From assembly GCA_963764205.1 (NCBI GenBank), contig CAVXRN010000006.1, positions 1,550,001 through 1,614,000 of the forward strand: DNA of 64,000 nucleotides. Direction: 5' to 3'. Source of the stretch: Chersky-840 sp963764205 (GTDB lineage: Bacteria > Actinomycetota > Acidimicrobiia > Acidimicrobiales > UBA8190). Shown in pieces: positions 16,928-25,617 of the stretch; positions within the stretch are counted from its first letter, which is position 1, and each line of letters opens with the position of its first letter. A program made the position numbers and the translations under genes. The notes under the pieces are model-generated. The model saw only the letters and a program-made list of their open reading frames with translations. It did not search any database and was not told where the DNA came from.

Positions 16928-18330
16928 CAGTACGAGCCTCTCTGGTTGGGCACGAGCGCCGGCCTTGGGAACAGGGATGTGACGTCGACGGCGTCGTCCC
17001 GTGCACGGGCCACGAGCAACCAGCACGCGCCGCACAGTCCGAACACCAGCGCCTCGACGTAGGAGAACATGGGGAAAGAGAAGGAGTCGAAGGCGGCAGA
17101 GCACACCATCGCCACCGCCACGGCTCCCGCCAGAGCGCCGCACAGGGCTCGCACCTCGGGGTCTGCGCTCCGCTGCCGGGCGACGAGGGCCGTGGCGACG
17201 GGCAGGGCGAAGAAGAACACCAGAACGACAAGGCCAATCAACCCCAGCTCGATCGTGGTGTTGAGGTACTCGTTGTCGAGGATGTGCAGTGGCGGCGGGA
17301 TGTACGTACCTCCGCCCGTGCCGAACCACGGTGCCTGGTGGACCAATTGCTCGACATAGGCGTAGCTGTCGGTTCGGTGGCTGATCGAGGGGTCGCTGTT
17401 CCCGAGCGTGGCGTAGCGCGTCAACGTGCCGATCAGCCCCGGGGCGAGCGCAAACACCGCGGCGAGGGCGATGGGGAGCGAGAGGATCAGCGGGAGGCGG
17501 CGTGTCGCGGGGAGCAATACCACGAACAGCCCGAGCCCGATGACGACGGCGAGGACCGCCGAGCGAGAGACGCTGGCGGGGATCGCGACGGCGATGCAGG
17601 CCATCGGCACCCACCGCTTCCACGGCCGTCGCTCGCGGTCATACAGCACCAGGTACACGGCGAGGGGCAACAACATCCCTGCCACCACCCCCAGCTCGAT
17701 GGGATCGATGGACGTGCCGGTGACACGCCGCAACGCTCCCCTGAAGATGACGTCGGGGTCGCCGATGTTCACGCTGAATCCGGGGAGCACGTTACGGAGG
17801 GTTTGGGCCAGGTCGATGTTCGTCCAGAACTGCAGCCCCGCCACCACGCCGCAGAACGCCCCTCCCCACACCAACACCCGCAGGACCCGCTTGATCGACT
17901 CCAACGACGACAGGCACTCGGCCGCGAGCAAGGCCACCCCGGTCATGCCGGCCAGTTGCATGAGCCAGCGATCCGCGGCCAGCTCCTCGGTGCCCGAGAC
18001 CTGCGTCCGATGCATCAGGGCGAATGACACGAGCGACACCAACCACAGGCCGACCAGCGCGGCACGGGTCGGATGGCGGTGCTCGAGGGGATTGTGCAAG
18101 CCGAGGAGGGTCGACGCCAGCCAGGCGCCGAGGGCGACGATGGCGACGAAGAACCCCGCGAACCCCGCCGCACCGACCGCCTTGATGACGGTGTCGGACG
18201 GAAACAGAAAGAGCGCGACGACGAACACCTGCAACAGGACCACCGCCTGCCGGGTGCCCGGGCGACGGTCAGCGGTCGCCCTCTCCACCACGGTGATCCT
18301 GTCCACCTCGGTGACGGTCGCCGCGGTCAT
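16927..18330 (-). CDS. O-antigen ligase / Wzy-like polymerase family membrane protein
   Basis: Integral membrane protein of 467 residues with about 11-12 hydrophobic segments and one large extracytoplasmic loop near residues 290-345. The loop contains RYATLGNSDPSISHRTDSYAYVEQLV and PWFGTGGGTY, which resemble the Wzy_C/WaaL signature (R..Y......I...P..G.G). Expected role: polymerisation or ligation of lipid-linked oligosaccharide on the outer face of the membrane. It overlaps the upstream GT2 gene by four bases (ATGA, 18327-18330) and touches the Wzz-like gene, as expected for a polymerase/chain-length pair. Confidence 0.86.
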   Translation of the reverse strand: MTAATVTEVDRITVVERATADRRPGTRQAVVLLQVFVVALFLFPSDTVIKAVGAAGFAGFFVAIVALGAWLASTLLGLHNPLEHRHPTRAALVGLWLVSLVSFALMHRTQVSGTEELAADRWLMQLAGMTGVALLAAECLSSLESIKRVLRVLVWGGAFCGVVAGLQFWTNIDLAQTLRNVLPGFSVNIGDPDVIFRGALRRVTGTSIDPIELGVVAGMLLPLAVYLVLYDRERRPWKRWVPMACIAVAIPASVSRSAVLAVVIGLGLFVVLLPATRRLPLILSLPIALAAVFALAPGLIGTLTRYATLGNSDPSISHRTDSYAYVEQLVHQAPWFGTGGGTYIPPPLHILDNEYLNTTIELGLIGLVVLVFFFALPVATALVARQRSADPEVRALCGALAGAVAVAMVCSAAFDSFSFPMFSYVEALVFGLCGACWLLVARARDDAVDVTSLFPRPALVPNQRGSY

Positions 18331-19172
18331 GCGATCCTCGAGCTCTCGTCACGCTCCCACTGATCGGTTCGCCCGATCCGGGTCATGAGACGACCGCCCA
18401 CTGCCAGCGCCGAGTACGCCAGGGCGTCGACCGCCGGGCGCGGGCCGGTGAGGGCCATGTCGACGATGTCACGCGCCGTGCCCCGGGTCGTCGCCTCCGC
18501 CGTCACCGGCCCGCGCCCGCTCATCTCGGCCTTGCCCCGGTAGGTGCGCCGCAGGATGCGGACCAGGTCGGCGATCTGGCGGGGCGCGTTCACCACCGCG
18601 GGGGCGCAGGCCACGATCTCGATCTCGTCCGGGGCGAAGTGCTGGTCGACGAACAGGTCCTCGGCGACGACGTCGGGGTAGGCCCCGAATCGGCGCCGCC
18701 CGGCCTGGGACAACCCGTAGACCCCGGCCCCCCACAGCGAGCCCATGACCGAAGGGAGCCGTTGGCGCGCGGTGTAGTACTTGCGGACCAGGGGGGAGGC
18801 GCCGTCGGTGTTGTACGAGATGGGCGGACGGGCGGCCAGGGCCGGCCCGAGGCGGAGTCGCTCGAGCACCGCCAGAGCCGAGTCGCCCGGCACGACGACG
18901 TCGGCATCGAGGTAGAGACGGGGAAACACCGTCAGCGCCTCTTCGCCTATGCGAAGCGCTCTGGGCTTGGACGCCGGGTGCAGCTCGAGCACCGAGACCG
19001 CCCGACCCGATGCCCGCACCACCTGGGCCGTGGCATCGGTGCAGCCGTTGCACGCCACGACGACCTCGAGGGCGCCCGGCGCCACCCCGTCCAGGAGCGC
19101 GTCGATACAGCGCATGATCACGGTCGCCTCGTTGTGCGCCGGGATGACCACAGATCCGACGGGAGTCGGCAT
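18327..19172 (-). CDS. Glycosyltransferase family 2
   Basis: GT-A fold transferase of 281 residues. The N-terminus VGSVVIPAHNEATVIMRCIDALL starts the nucleotide-sugar binding fold; LYLDADVVVPGD holds the DxD-type metal site; and VVAEDLFVDQHFAP has the ED base motif. No clear membrane helices. It probably adds a sugar to the lipid-linked glycan on the cytoplasmic side; donor and acceptor cannot be inferred. Overlaps the ligase gene by four bases and is separated from the oxidoreductase gene by 161 bases containing a hairpin, so a separate promoter is possible. Confidence 0.86.
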   Translation of the reverse strand: MPTPVGSVVIPAHNEATVIMRCIDALLDGVAPGALEVVVACNGCTDATAQVVRASGRAVSVLELHPASKPRALRIGEEALTVFPRLYLDADVVVPGDSALAVLERLRLGPALAARPPISYNTDGASPLVRKYYTARQRLPSVMGSLWGAGVYGLSQAGRRRFGAYPDVVAEDLFVDQHFAPDEIEIVACAPAVVNAPRQIADLVRILRRTYRGKAEMSGRGPVTAEATTRGTARDIVDMALTGPRPAVDALAYSALAVGGRLMTRIGRTDQWERDESSRIA

Positions 19173-19308
19173 CAGGGCGACCGCAGATCCATGGTGTCCA
19201 CCTCGAGAGAAAAGAGCACCGCCGAGAGTGTCTGATACATCGCTGCCCGCATTCGCCCAGCTGGCTGTGACCGCCCCCCCGGGCCGGAGGCCAGCGAACC
19301 CTGGGCCG

Positions 19309-19335
19309 GAGGGGACCGCCCCCCGGGGTCCCCTC
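19309..19335 (-). terminator. GC-rich hairpin directly after the Gfo/Idh-type gene
   Basis: Nine-base arms GAGGGGACC (19309-19317) and GGTCCCCTC (19327-19335) enclose a C-rich loop. The hairpin overlaps the stop codon of the dehydrogenase gene on the minus strand. There is no U-tract, so it may act as an attenuator, RNA stabiliser or weak terminator inside the polysaccharide operon. Confidence 0.4.
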
Positions 19336-20458
19336 AGCCCAGGGCGGGCTCGCGCAACGGGATCGTCGCCCCGTCGTGTCGAAGGCTGGTGGTGGCGGCC
19401 TCCAGGATGCGCAGCACGCGCAGGCCGGCATGGCCGTCGGTCAGGGGGGCACGGGCCTCGCGGATCGACGCCGCGAACTCCGAGATGACCGAGTCCAGGG
19501 CCTCGCGCTCGGGCAGGGTGGGTGCGCTGAGGTCCCCGGAGCGGTACGACACGGTGCGCTCCCGCCGGAGATCGGCTCGTTCGGAGCGGCCGAGGTCGGT
19601 GATGTCAACCCCCTTGTCGTAGAGACACAGGCGTTGTGACGGGTTGAGGTCGTCCCAGACCACCATGCGCTCCGAGCCGCCGATGATCGTGGTCCGGACC
19701 TTGGTGGGGCTGAGCCAGTTGACGTGGGTGTGCGCCACGGCCCCGCCCTCGAGGCGCAGCGTCAGGTACCCCACACAGGCAAACCCGGTGTCGAGGGGGT
19801 CGGCCCCCTGGGCCGACACCGCCACCGGCCGCGACCGCTCGGGGAGGATCACGTCCAAGATGGCGAGGTCGTGCGGGGCCAGATCCCAGAAGACGTCGAT
19901 ATCGGGTTGCAGCAATCCCAGGTTGATCCGCACGGAGTCGACGTAGTGGATGTCCCCGACGTGGCCGTCGCGCACCAGCCGACGGATCTCCGCGACGGCG
20001 GGCGTGTAGCAGTAGGTGTGGTCGCACATGAGGACCAGGCCCAGGTCGTCTGCGACTTCCACGAGCTTCTCACCCTCGGCCACCGTCCCGGCCAACGGCT
20101 TCTCGACCAACACGTGCTTGCCGGCGTTCAGACACGCCAGTGCCACCTCGGTGTGGGTGTGTGCGGGCGTGGCCACGGCCACGGCCTGCACCGCGGGGTC
20201 GTCGAGGATCTCGTCGATGTCATCGGTGACACGGATGGTGCTGTAGCGACCGACTGCCTTCGTCGCTCGAGCCACATCGAGGTCACAGACCCATCGGAGA
20301 TCGCACGAGGCCGAGCCGGCGATGTTGCGAACGAGGTTCGGGCCCCAGTATCCGGCGCCGATGACGGCCATGCCTATGGCGCCAGTGCCGATGTCTCCTG
20401 CGCCGATGTCTCCTGCGCCGATGTCTCCTGTGGCGGTCCCCGTGTCAGTCGGTGTCAT
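19334..20458 (-). CDS. Gfo/Idh/MocA-family sugar oxidoreductase
   Basis: NAD(P)-dependent sugar dehydrogenase of 374 residues. The Rossmann motif is AVIGAGYWGPNLVRN, then AVAVATPAHTHTEVALACL and the family motif EKPLAG with the conserved Lys. DLAPHDLAILD holds the His/Asp catalytic-type residues. In this context it likely oxidises a nucleotide sugar, for example at C3 before amination by a DegT enzyme such as those at 45-49 kb. ATG 20458 overlaps the WecG/TagA gene by 14 bases. The N-terminus carries a GDIGA repeat encoded by three 15-bp tandem units. Confidence 0.9.
   Translation of the reverse strand: MTPTDTGTATGDIGAGDIGAGDIGTGAIGMAVIGAGYWGPNLVRNIAGSASCDLRWVCDLDVARATKAVGRYSTIRVTDDIDEILDDPAVQAVAVATPAHTHTEVALACLNAGKHVLVEKPLAGTVAEGEKLVEVADDLGLVLMCDHTYCYTPAVAEIRRLVRDGHVGDIHYVDSVRINLGLLQPDIDVFWDLAPHDLAILDVILPERSRPVAVSAQGADPLDTGFACVGYLTLRLEGGAVAHTHVNWLSPTKVRTTIIGGSERMVVWDDLNPSQRLCLYDKGVDITDLGRSERADLRRERTVSYRSGDLSAPTLPEREALDSVISEFAASIREARAPLTDGHAGLRVLRILEAATTSLRHDGATIPLREPALG
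20387..20431 (-). repeat. 3 x 15-bp tandem repeat at the 5' end of the oxidoreductase gene
   Basis: Three copies of gccgatgtctcctgc (the third ends in t) encode GDIGA repeats ahead of the Rossmann fold. The length is a multiple of three, so changes would only vary the N-terminal tail. Confidence 0.85.
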
Positions 20459-21560
20459 CGTCACTCCACTCCGGCTCGTGTTGGAACAGCTCGTTGACAT
20501 CCAGCAGGTGTGGTGCGCCCGCTCCCGAACCGTGGCCGTTCCCAGAACCGTTTCCCGATCCGTTGCCCGATCGGTGTCCGTTTCCGGTGCCCCCGAGGCC
20601 GTTGGTGCCGAGCATGCGATCGAGCTCTTCCTGCAGGTCGTATTCACCATGCGCGTCGGCGAAGCCGCCCGCCCCGAAATTGCGGGCCATCGCACCCAGC
20701 ACCGAGTGCTTCGGCACGCAGCGACAGAGCACGGCTCCGGTGAGGAGCCACAGCGCGAAGGGCAGGTCCTCGAGCAGGTACCGCCGGAACAGGCGCGCCG
20801 GCTCTTGTCCGAGCCGGTGGACCCATTCGAGCCCGCACCGCTGCATCCAGGCGGGGGCCCGCCGGAACTGACCGGCGACGAACGTGTGACTGGCGCCCGA
20901 CCCCAAGAACCAGGTGTGGGGGAAGAGCTCGGTCAGCTTCAGGATCAATCGCTCCTGCTTGGGAAAGCCCAAGCCGCAGAAGACGATGTCGGGCTCCGCT
21001 CGGGCCAGGGCGTCGACGATGCCCTCGATCGCCTGGTCAGACCCCTCGAATCCCCAGGGGGGGCTGTAGCCACCCCGCACGTCGAGGCCCGGGAACTCGG
21101 CCCGCAGGTTGCGACCGGCCGCGTCGGCGACGCCGGGCTCGCCTCCGAGCAAGAACACCGACCGTCCGACGCGCGCCGCGGCCTCGCTCAGGACCGGGAG
21201 CAGGTCGGCGCCGGCCACCCGGCCGGAGATGGGGGAGCCGAGGATCCGACAGGCCCACACGATCGGCGTGCCGTCGGCGACGACGAGGTCAGCGCGCTGG
21301 ACCAGCATGCGCAGGACCGGATTGCGAAAGACGCCTCGGAGGATGTCGACGTTGGCGGTGATGAGCCATCCACCCTCGCCCCGCTCGAGACAGCCGAGGA
21401 TGTGCCCGACGGTTGCCGCCTGGCTGAGGCCGTCGATCCTGATCCCGAGCAGGTCGACCTGTTCGCTACCGACCAGGTCGGCCCACTCGACTCGCTGCGA
21501 CGATGTCAAGAACACGGCGTCACCGGGCCTCATCCACTCGACCGCTGCGCCGCAGCGCAT
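20445..21560 (-). CDS. WecG/TagA/CpsF family glycosyltransferase (GT26)
   Basis: Transferase of 371 residues adding a second sugar (ManNAc-type in characterised members) to a polyprenyl-diphosphate-linked sugar at the membrane. Motifs: WLITANVDILRG, ADLVVADGTPIVWACRILG with the catalytic Asp, VFLLGGEPGVADAA, and IVFCGLGFPKQERLI. The family domain ends near residue 290. A tail of about 80 residues follows, with Gly-Asn-Gly/Ser repeats and an acidic end, which is unusual. ATG 21560 overlaps the upstream sugar transferase by 41 bases; ATG 21533 would overlap by 14 and is also possible. Confidence 0.9.
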   Translation of the reverse strand: MRCGAAVEWMRPGDAVFLTSSQRVEWADLVGSEQVDLLGIRIDGLSQAATVGHILGCLERGEGGWLITANVDILRGVFRNPVLRMLVQRADLVVADGTPIVWACRILGSPISGRVAGADLLPVLSEAAARVGRSVFLLGGEPGVADAAGRNLRAEFPGLDVRGGYSPPWGFEGSDQAIEGIVDALARAEPDIVFCGLGFPKQERLILKLTELFPHTWFLGSGASHTFVAGQFRRAPAWMQRCGLEWVHRLGQEPARLFRRYLLEDLPFALWLLTGAVLCRCVPKHSVLGAMARNFGAGGFADAHGEYDLQEELDRMLGTNGLGGTGNGHRSGNGSGNGSGNGHGSGAGAPHLLDVNELFQHEPEWSDDDTD

Positions 21561-23163
21561 TGGCCAGGGCCCGCACCCCGTGTTCGATCACGACCGGCCC
21601 GGTTCTCACCAGGATGGAGATGTCGAGCCCGATCGACCAGTTGTCGACGTACAGGAGGTCCAAGCGTCGATACGCGTTGAACGAGGGGTTGTCGCGTGCC
21701 TCGACCTGCCACAGTCCGGTGACGCCGGGCAGGACGTTGAGGCGCCGCAGGGACTCCGCATCGAATTGGGCGACCTCGTCGACGAGCGCGGGGCGCGGGC
21801 CCACCAGGCTCATCGTGCCGGCGAGGACGTTGAGGAGTTGCGGGAGCTCGTCGATGCTCGAGGCGCGCAGCACCCGTCCCACGGGCGTCACCCGGGGATC
21901 AGTCCGAAGTTTGAAGAGCGGCCCGTCGGTGCGTTCGTTGAGCACGCTCAACTCCGCCAGCATGCCCTCGGCATCGGGGACCATCGTGCGCAACTTGAAG
22001 ACGGTGAAATGTGCGCCGTCACGTCCGACGCGTTGCTGGCGCAGGAGGACCGGCCCCCGGTCGTGCAGCTTGATGAGCACCCCGGCCACGATCAGGAGGG
22101 GGGCGCTGAGCACCAAGACGATCGACGACAGCGCGAGGTCGATGGCCCGCTTGACGAGACGGTGCCACCGCAGTGACGCGGGACGTTCGACGTAGAACAA
22201 GGCCTCCCTCGAGATGGGCACCGAGCGCAGCCGCCGACTGTCGATCCCCTTCAGCCCCGGCCACAGTTGCGTGCCGAGACCCGCGGCCGTAGCGGACCGG
22301 AGCACCCGATGGACCTCGTGGCTCGAGAGGTCGCTCGTGACGACGATGACCGCACTCGCACCGGAGCGTCGCGCCAGGTCCGGGACGCGGTCGATGCCTT
22401 CGGCCGTGGGAACGTGATCCCACGAGCCGCGATCGACTCTTTTGCCCACGACCCACTCGACGCTGTAGCCGAGCTCGGGCTCGCTGTCGACCATCGTCAG
22501 CAGATCGTGCGCGTCGGCGTTCGCGCCCACGAGCACGACCTTTCGGACGAAGCGGCCCGTGGCGCGGGCGTGGCGGAGCCAACGATCGAACTGCCACCGG
22601 GAGGCCCCGAGCAGCAAGAAACACGCAACCGCGCCGATGGTGGCCGCGGTGAGCCCGCCACCGGCACCGATGCCCCGACGGACGACGACGAACGCGACGG
22701 TTCCCACCGTGCACGCCCAGACCGTGGCGAGCCCGAGAGACGGCCACAGCTCGCACACCCCCGCTCGGTACCGGCCGGCCAGTATCAAGACGACGACGGT
22801 GGCGATGGCCGCGGCGCCGGCACTGGCAAGCCGCGAGCCGATGCCCGTCGCCTCGGCATGCCCCAGACTGACGATCAACCAGGCGATCGACGCAGCGAGC
22901 AGATCGACGGCGAAGAGCCTGGTGCGCAGCTTCAGTCGTTGTTCCCGATCGCTGTGCGCGTTCGGGGTGCGCGGCAGTGCCGTAGGAAGTGGCACTGCCG
23001 TCGGGGGCGGCCGCGTGGCAACAGGCTCTCGGGTGGAAGAGACGAGAGCCAATGAGCCCGAACCTGCTGTGGCGAGCGAATCCTCATTTGGACCGCGCGC
23101 CGCTGAGGCCAGCTCGGCGGCCACCAACAGCTTCTCGCTTGGACGGATCCCGGTATCGGACAC
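21520..23163 (-). CDS. Polyprenyl-phosphate sugar-1-phosphate transferase (initiating exopolysaccharide transferase)
   Basis: Membrane enzyme of 547 residues that starts glycan assembly by moving a sugar-1-phosphate to undecaprenyl phosphate. It has about five N-terminal membrane helices (residues 85-215), a CoA-binding-like soluble domain (about 220-330, VVLVGANADAHDLL), then the catalytic sugar-transferase domain (about 340-547): RLVKRAIDLALSSIVLVLSAPLL, FKLRTM, RASSIDELPQLLNVLAGTMSLVGPRP and LPGVTGLWQVEARD. It is first in the minus-strand polysaccharide operon, with an ECF sigma factor gene just downstream in sequence coordinates. Confidence 0.94.
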   Translation of the reverse strand: MSDTGIRPSEKLLVAAELASAARGPNEDSLATAGSGSLALVSSTREPVATRPPPTAVPLPTALPRTPNAHSDREQRLKLRTRLFAVDLLAASIAWLIVSLGHAEATGIGSRLASAGAAAIATVVVLILAGRYRAGVCELWPSLGLATVWACTVGTVAFVVVRRGIGAGGGLTAATIGAVACFLLLGASRWQFDRWLRHARATGRFVRKVVLVGANADAHDLLTMVDSEPELGYSVEWVVGKRVDRGSWDHVPTAEGIDRVPDLARRSGASAVIVVTSDLSSHEVHRVLRSATAAGLGTQLWPGLKGIDSRRLRSVPISREALFYVERPASLRWHRLVKRAIDLALSSIVLVLSAPLLIVAGVLIKLHDRGPVLLRQQRVGRDGAHFTVFKLRTMVPDAEGMLAELSVLNERTDGPLFKLRTDPRVTPVGRVLRASSIDELPQLLNVLAGTMSLVGPRPALVDEVAQFDAESLRRLNVLPGVTGLWQVEARDNPSFNAYRRLDLLYVDNWSIGLDISILVRTGPVVIEHGVRALANALRRSGRVDEAR

Positions 23164-23250
23164 CGCATGAACTGAGCGGGGGATCCGAATTCTGATACTG
23201 ACTCCGTGTTGAGTGGCTCCGTGTCGACCGGATCGGTGGAGTCGCCAGTG

Positions 23251-23862
23251 CTACGAGGAGGTCACTCCCAATTCGGCCATCAGCCGCTCGAGGTGCTCCA
23301 GGCAACGCCCGCGAGTCGGCCCGATGCTCCCGATCCGCATGTCGAGCAACTCCGAGAGCGCTTTGTAGCTCATGACCTCATCGCTCGTGAGGAGACCCAA
23401 GAGGCGCTGGCAACGTGGAGGAAGGCGACTGTAGGCAAGCCGCAGGGCTCGGTCGCGCTCCGCGTCGAGGGTCACGGTATCGGGGGAGCGGAAGCGAGAG
23501 TCGGGAATCTCGGACATACGATCGGCGCTGTCCCAGACCTCTCGGCTGCTCGTCCGCACGACTCGCAAGCACTCCCGTCGGGCCGTCGTGGAGAGCCATG
23601 ACCCGATGCGCGCCGGCTCGCGGATGCGATGAATGTTCTCGAACAGCTTCAGCCACGTGATCTGCGCCACCTCGGCCGTGTCCGAATTGTTGAGCCGACA
23701 GCTACGGCAGATGACCCGGATCATCCCCGAGTACCGCCGCATGAGCTCGGTCCACGCCCAGTCCTCGCCGTCCGCGGCGGCCTTGACGACACAAATCAAG
23801 GCTCCGTCGACGTCAAGGTCGACTCTGCTTTGGCCGGTTCCGGCTCCGTCTTTTCGGTTCAT
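23251..23862 (-). CDS. ECF-type RNA polymerase sigma factor
   Basis: Sigma-70 family factor of 203 residues. Region 2 lies at about residues 20-90 (ELMRRYSGMIRVICRSCRLNNSDTAEVAQITWLKLFENI) and region 4 at about 130-200 (RLPPRCQRLLGLLTSDEVMSYKALSELLDMRIGSIGPTRGRCLEHLERLM). There is no extra domain and no adjacent anti-sigma gene, so its control is unclear. ATG 23862 is chosen because the frame upstream is AT-richer and lacks homology; no clear ribosome site is visible. It reads toward the sugar-transferase start only 87 bases away, and may influence the glycan operon (inference). Confidence 0.85.
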   Translation of the reverse strand: MNRKDGAGTGQSRVDLDVDGALICVVKAAADGEDWAWTELMRRYSGMIRVICRSCRLNNSDTAEVAQITWLKLFENIHRIREPARIGSWLSTTARRECLRVVRTSSREVWDSADRMSEIPDSRFRSPDTVTLDAERDRALRLAYSRLPPRCQRLLGLLTSDEVMSYKALSELLDMRIGSIGPTRGRCLEHLERLMAELGVTSS

Positions 23863-24435
23863 CGGGGTCTGGGATGAATCTGGGGGGACGTGCTCGATTG
23901 TTCGATGTGGACCATGACAACAAGTAGGGGGGAGCTCTTTGATTGCTCGCGTTAGGGGGGATCGGGGGGTATCCGCAAAAGACATGCACACCACTGTGCG
24001 GTGCCGCCCATCACTGTGGGCGAGGTCGCGCTTCCGTGTCATCACCAAAATTGAGAAGATTTTCCGGTGTTGTAGAACGTCTATCCCCTCGCGGGGGTGA
24101 CGAAGTTCCTCCTCCGGTGTGCATTCGTTGTCGCGAGACAACGGAGAGAGGGGCAGGCGACGATTGAAGTTACAATTGTTGCTGGCGGGGCTACCCGGAC
24201 TGATGGTGACAGATGAACGCTGTATGTGTTTGTCTCAACGCGGCACCAGGCACCTCAATGTTGTAATCGCGGTCCTGGCATTGTGCGAGATACCGCACCG
24301 GAGAGCGGACAGGATGGACTCAATCGGGCATGGTGGTCATGCCGCATGATCCCGTCATGTCTCGCGCAAACGAGAATGAATGCTCCGTGAACAACTGGTG
24401 AATGAATCCAATCCACCCTCGAGGAGGACACGCAC
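23863..24435. other. 573-bp intergenic region between sigma factor and hydroxyacid oxidase
   Basis: Lower GC than its surroundings and no convincing gene. It holds divergent promoters for the sigma factor (minus) and oxidase (plus). A perfect inverted repeat CGTTGTC-gcga-GACAACG sits at 24126-24143, and a smaller hairpin TCTCG-cgcaaa-CGAGA at 24360-24375. Confidence 0.6.
24126..24143. promoter_or_regulatory. Inverted repeat, possible operator
   Basis: Seven-base perfect arms with a four-base centre, in the AT-richer divergent promoter region. The symmetry suits a dimeric regulator; it could also be a small hairpin in the leader of the oxidase gene. Confidence 0.35.
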
Positions 24436-25617
24436 GTGGTCAACCGATTGAGCGAGATCCTTCGAGAGCGACAGCACCTTCGGGCGGGCCGGATCCTCAA
24501 TGTCGCCGATGGGCGACGCCGCGCCCGTCGGGTGCTCCCGGCTGTGGTCTTCGACTACATCGACGGTGGGGCAGACGACGAGCGCACCATGCAATCGAAC
24601 GAAGCGGCCTTCGGGGACATCGTCTTCGTCCCGCGCATGGCGGTCGACGTGGGCGTCCCCGATCTCACCACATCGGTGCTGGGCACGCCCGTGTCGATGC
24701 CGATCCTGCTTGCCCCGTGTGGCCTCGTGCGGGTCATCCACCCCGACGGGGGGCCCGGCATCGCCCGGGCGGCCGCGAGCCAAGGGACACTGTCGGTGCT
24801 CAGCACGGTGGCCGGAAACCCCCTGGAGGAGGTGGTCGCCTCCTCGCCGGGGCCCATGTGGTTCCAGCTCTACGCCAGTCGCGGACGACCCGACGCCGAA
24901 GTCTTGGTGGACCGCGCCCGGGCGGCCGGGTTGGGCGCGCTCGTGGTCACCGTCGACACGCCGGTCTTGGGGAACCGGGAGCGGGACCTGGGCCACGGCG
25001 TCTCGCCGCCGCTGCGGGTCAACGCGCAGAACGCCGTCCATCTCGGTCCCCAGGTCCTCAGCCGGCCGGCGTGGGCGATGCGCCTGGCCCGGGACGGGCT
25101 CAAGCTGGGCACGTCGCGCCCCGGCGAAGGTGCATCGGACGATCCCACCACGATGTCGGGGTCGCCGTTCGTGTGGGCCGACATCGAGTGGCTCCGGTCC
25201 ATCTGGCCCGCCCCGCTGGCGGTGAAGGGGATCCTCACCGCAGACGACGCCCGTCGTGCGGTGCAGGCCGGAGCCGACGGCGTGATCGTGTCCAACCATG
25301 GAGGGCGTCAACTCGAAGGCGCGCCGGCGGCTCTCCGGGCCCTTCCCGAGGTCGTCGACGCCGTGGGAGGTGATGCCGAGGTGCTGATGGACGGCGGCGT
25401 CCGACGAGGCACCGACGTGGTCAAGGCACTCGCCCTCGGGGCCAAGGCCGTCCTCATCGGTCGGCCCTACCTCTACGGCTTGGCCGTGGCGGGCGAGCCC
25501 GGCGTGGAACGGATCCTCGCCCTCCTGCGGGCTGAGACGGCGCGCACCCTCTCGCTCATGGGTTGTGGCTCGGTCTCCGATCTCGGCCCGGGCTGGGTCA
25601 GCGGTCCGAGGCGATGA
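24436..25617 (+). CDS. FMN-dependent alpha-hydroxyacid dehydrogenase/oxidase
   Basis: Flavoprotein of 393 residues of the lactate/glycolate/mandelate oxidase family. Motifs: VFDYIDGGADDERTM near residue 40, PILLAPCG, WFQLYASRGR, LVVTVDTPVLGNRERD, AVKGILTADDARRAVQAGADGVIVSNHGGRQLEG with the catalytic His-Gly-Gly-Arg, and MDGGVRRGTDVVKALALGAKAVLIGRPYLYG for FMN phosphate binding. GTG 24436 has GAGGAGG nine bases upstream. Resembles both lactate-type enzymes and the mycofactocin enzyme MftD, but no other mycofactocin gene is nearby, so the substrate is open. Overlaps the next convergent gene by 20 bases. Confidence 0.92.
   Translation: MVNRLSEILRERQHLRAGRILNVADGRRRARRVLPAVVFDYIDGGADDERTMQSNEAAFGDIVFVPRMAVDVGVPDLTTSVLGTPVSMPILLAPCGLVRVIHPDGGPGIARAAASQGTLSVLSTVAGNPLEEVVASSPGPMWFQLYASRGRPDAEVLVDRARAAGLGALVVTVDTPVLGNRERDLGHGVSPPLRVNAQNAVHLGPQVLSRPAWAMRLARDGLKLGTSRPGEGASDDPTTMSGSPFVWADIEWLRSIWPAPLAVKGILTADDARRAVQAGADGVIVSNHGGRQLEGAPAALRALPEVVDAVGGDAEVLMDGGVRRGTDVVKALALGAKAVLIGRPYLYGLAVAGEPGVERILALLRAETARTLSLMGCGSVSDLGPGWVSGPRR

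Noticed and set aside
23863..24141. In-frame N-terminal extension of the ECF sigma factor
   Set aside because: AT-richer, Cys/His-rich sequence without resemblance to sigma factors; normal ECF length is reached from ATG 23862.
24436..25617. Mycofactocin cluster (MftD)
   Set aside because: The flavoenzyme is similar in type, but no mftA/B/C/E/F-like gene is seen nearby, so only the general family is given.
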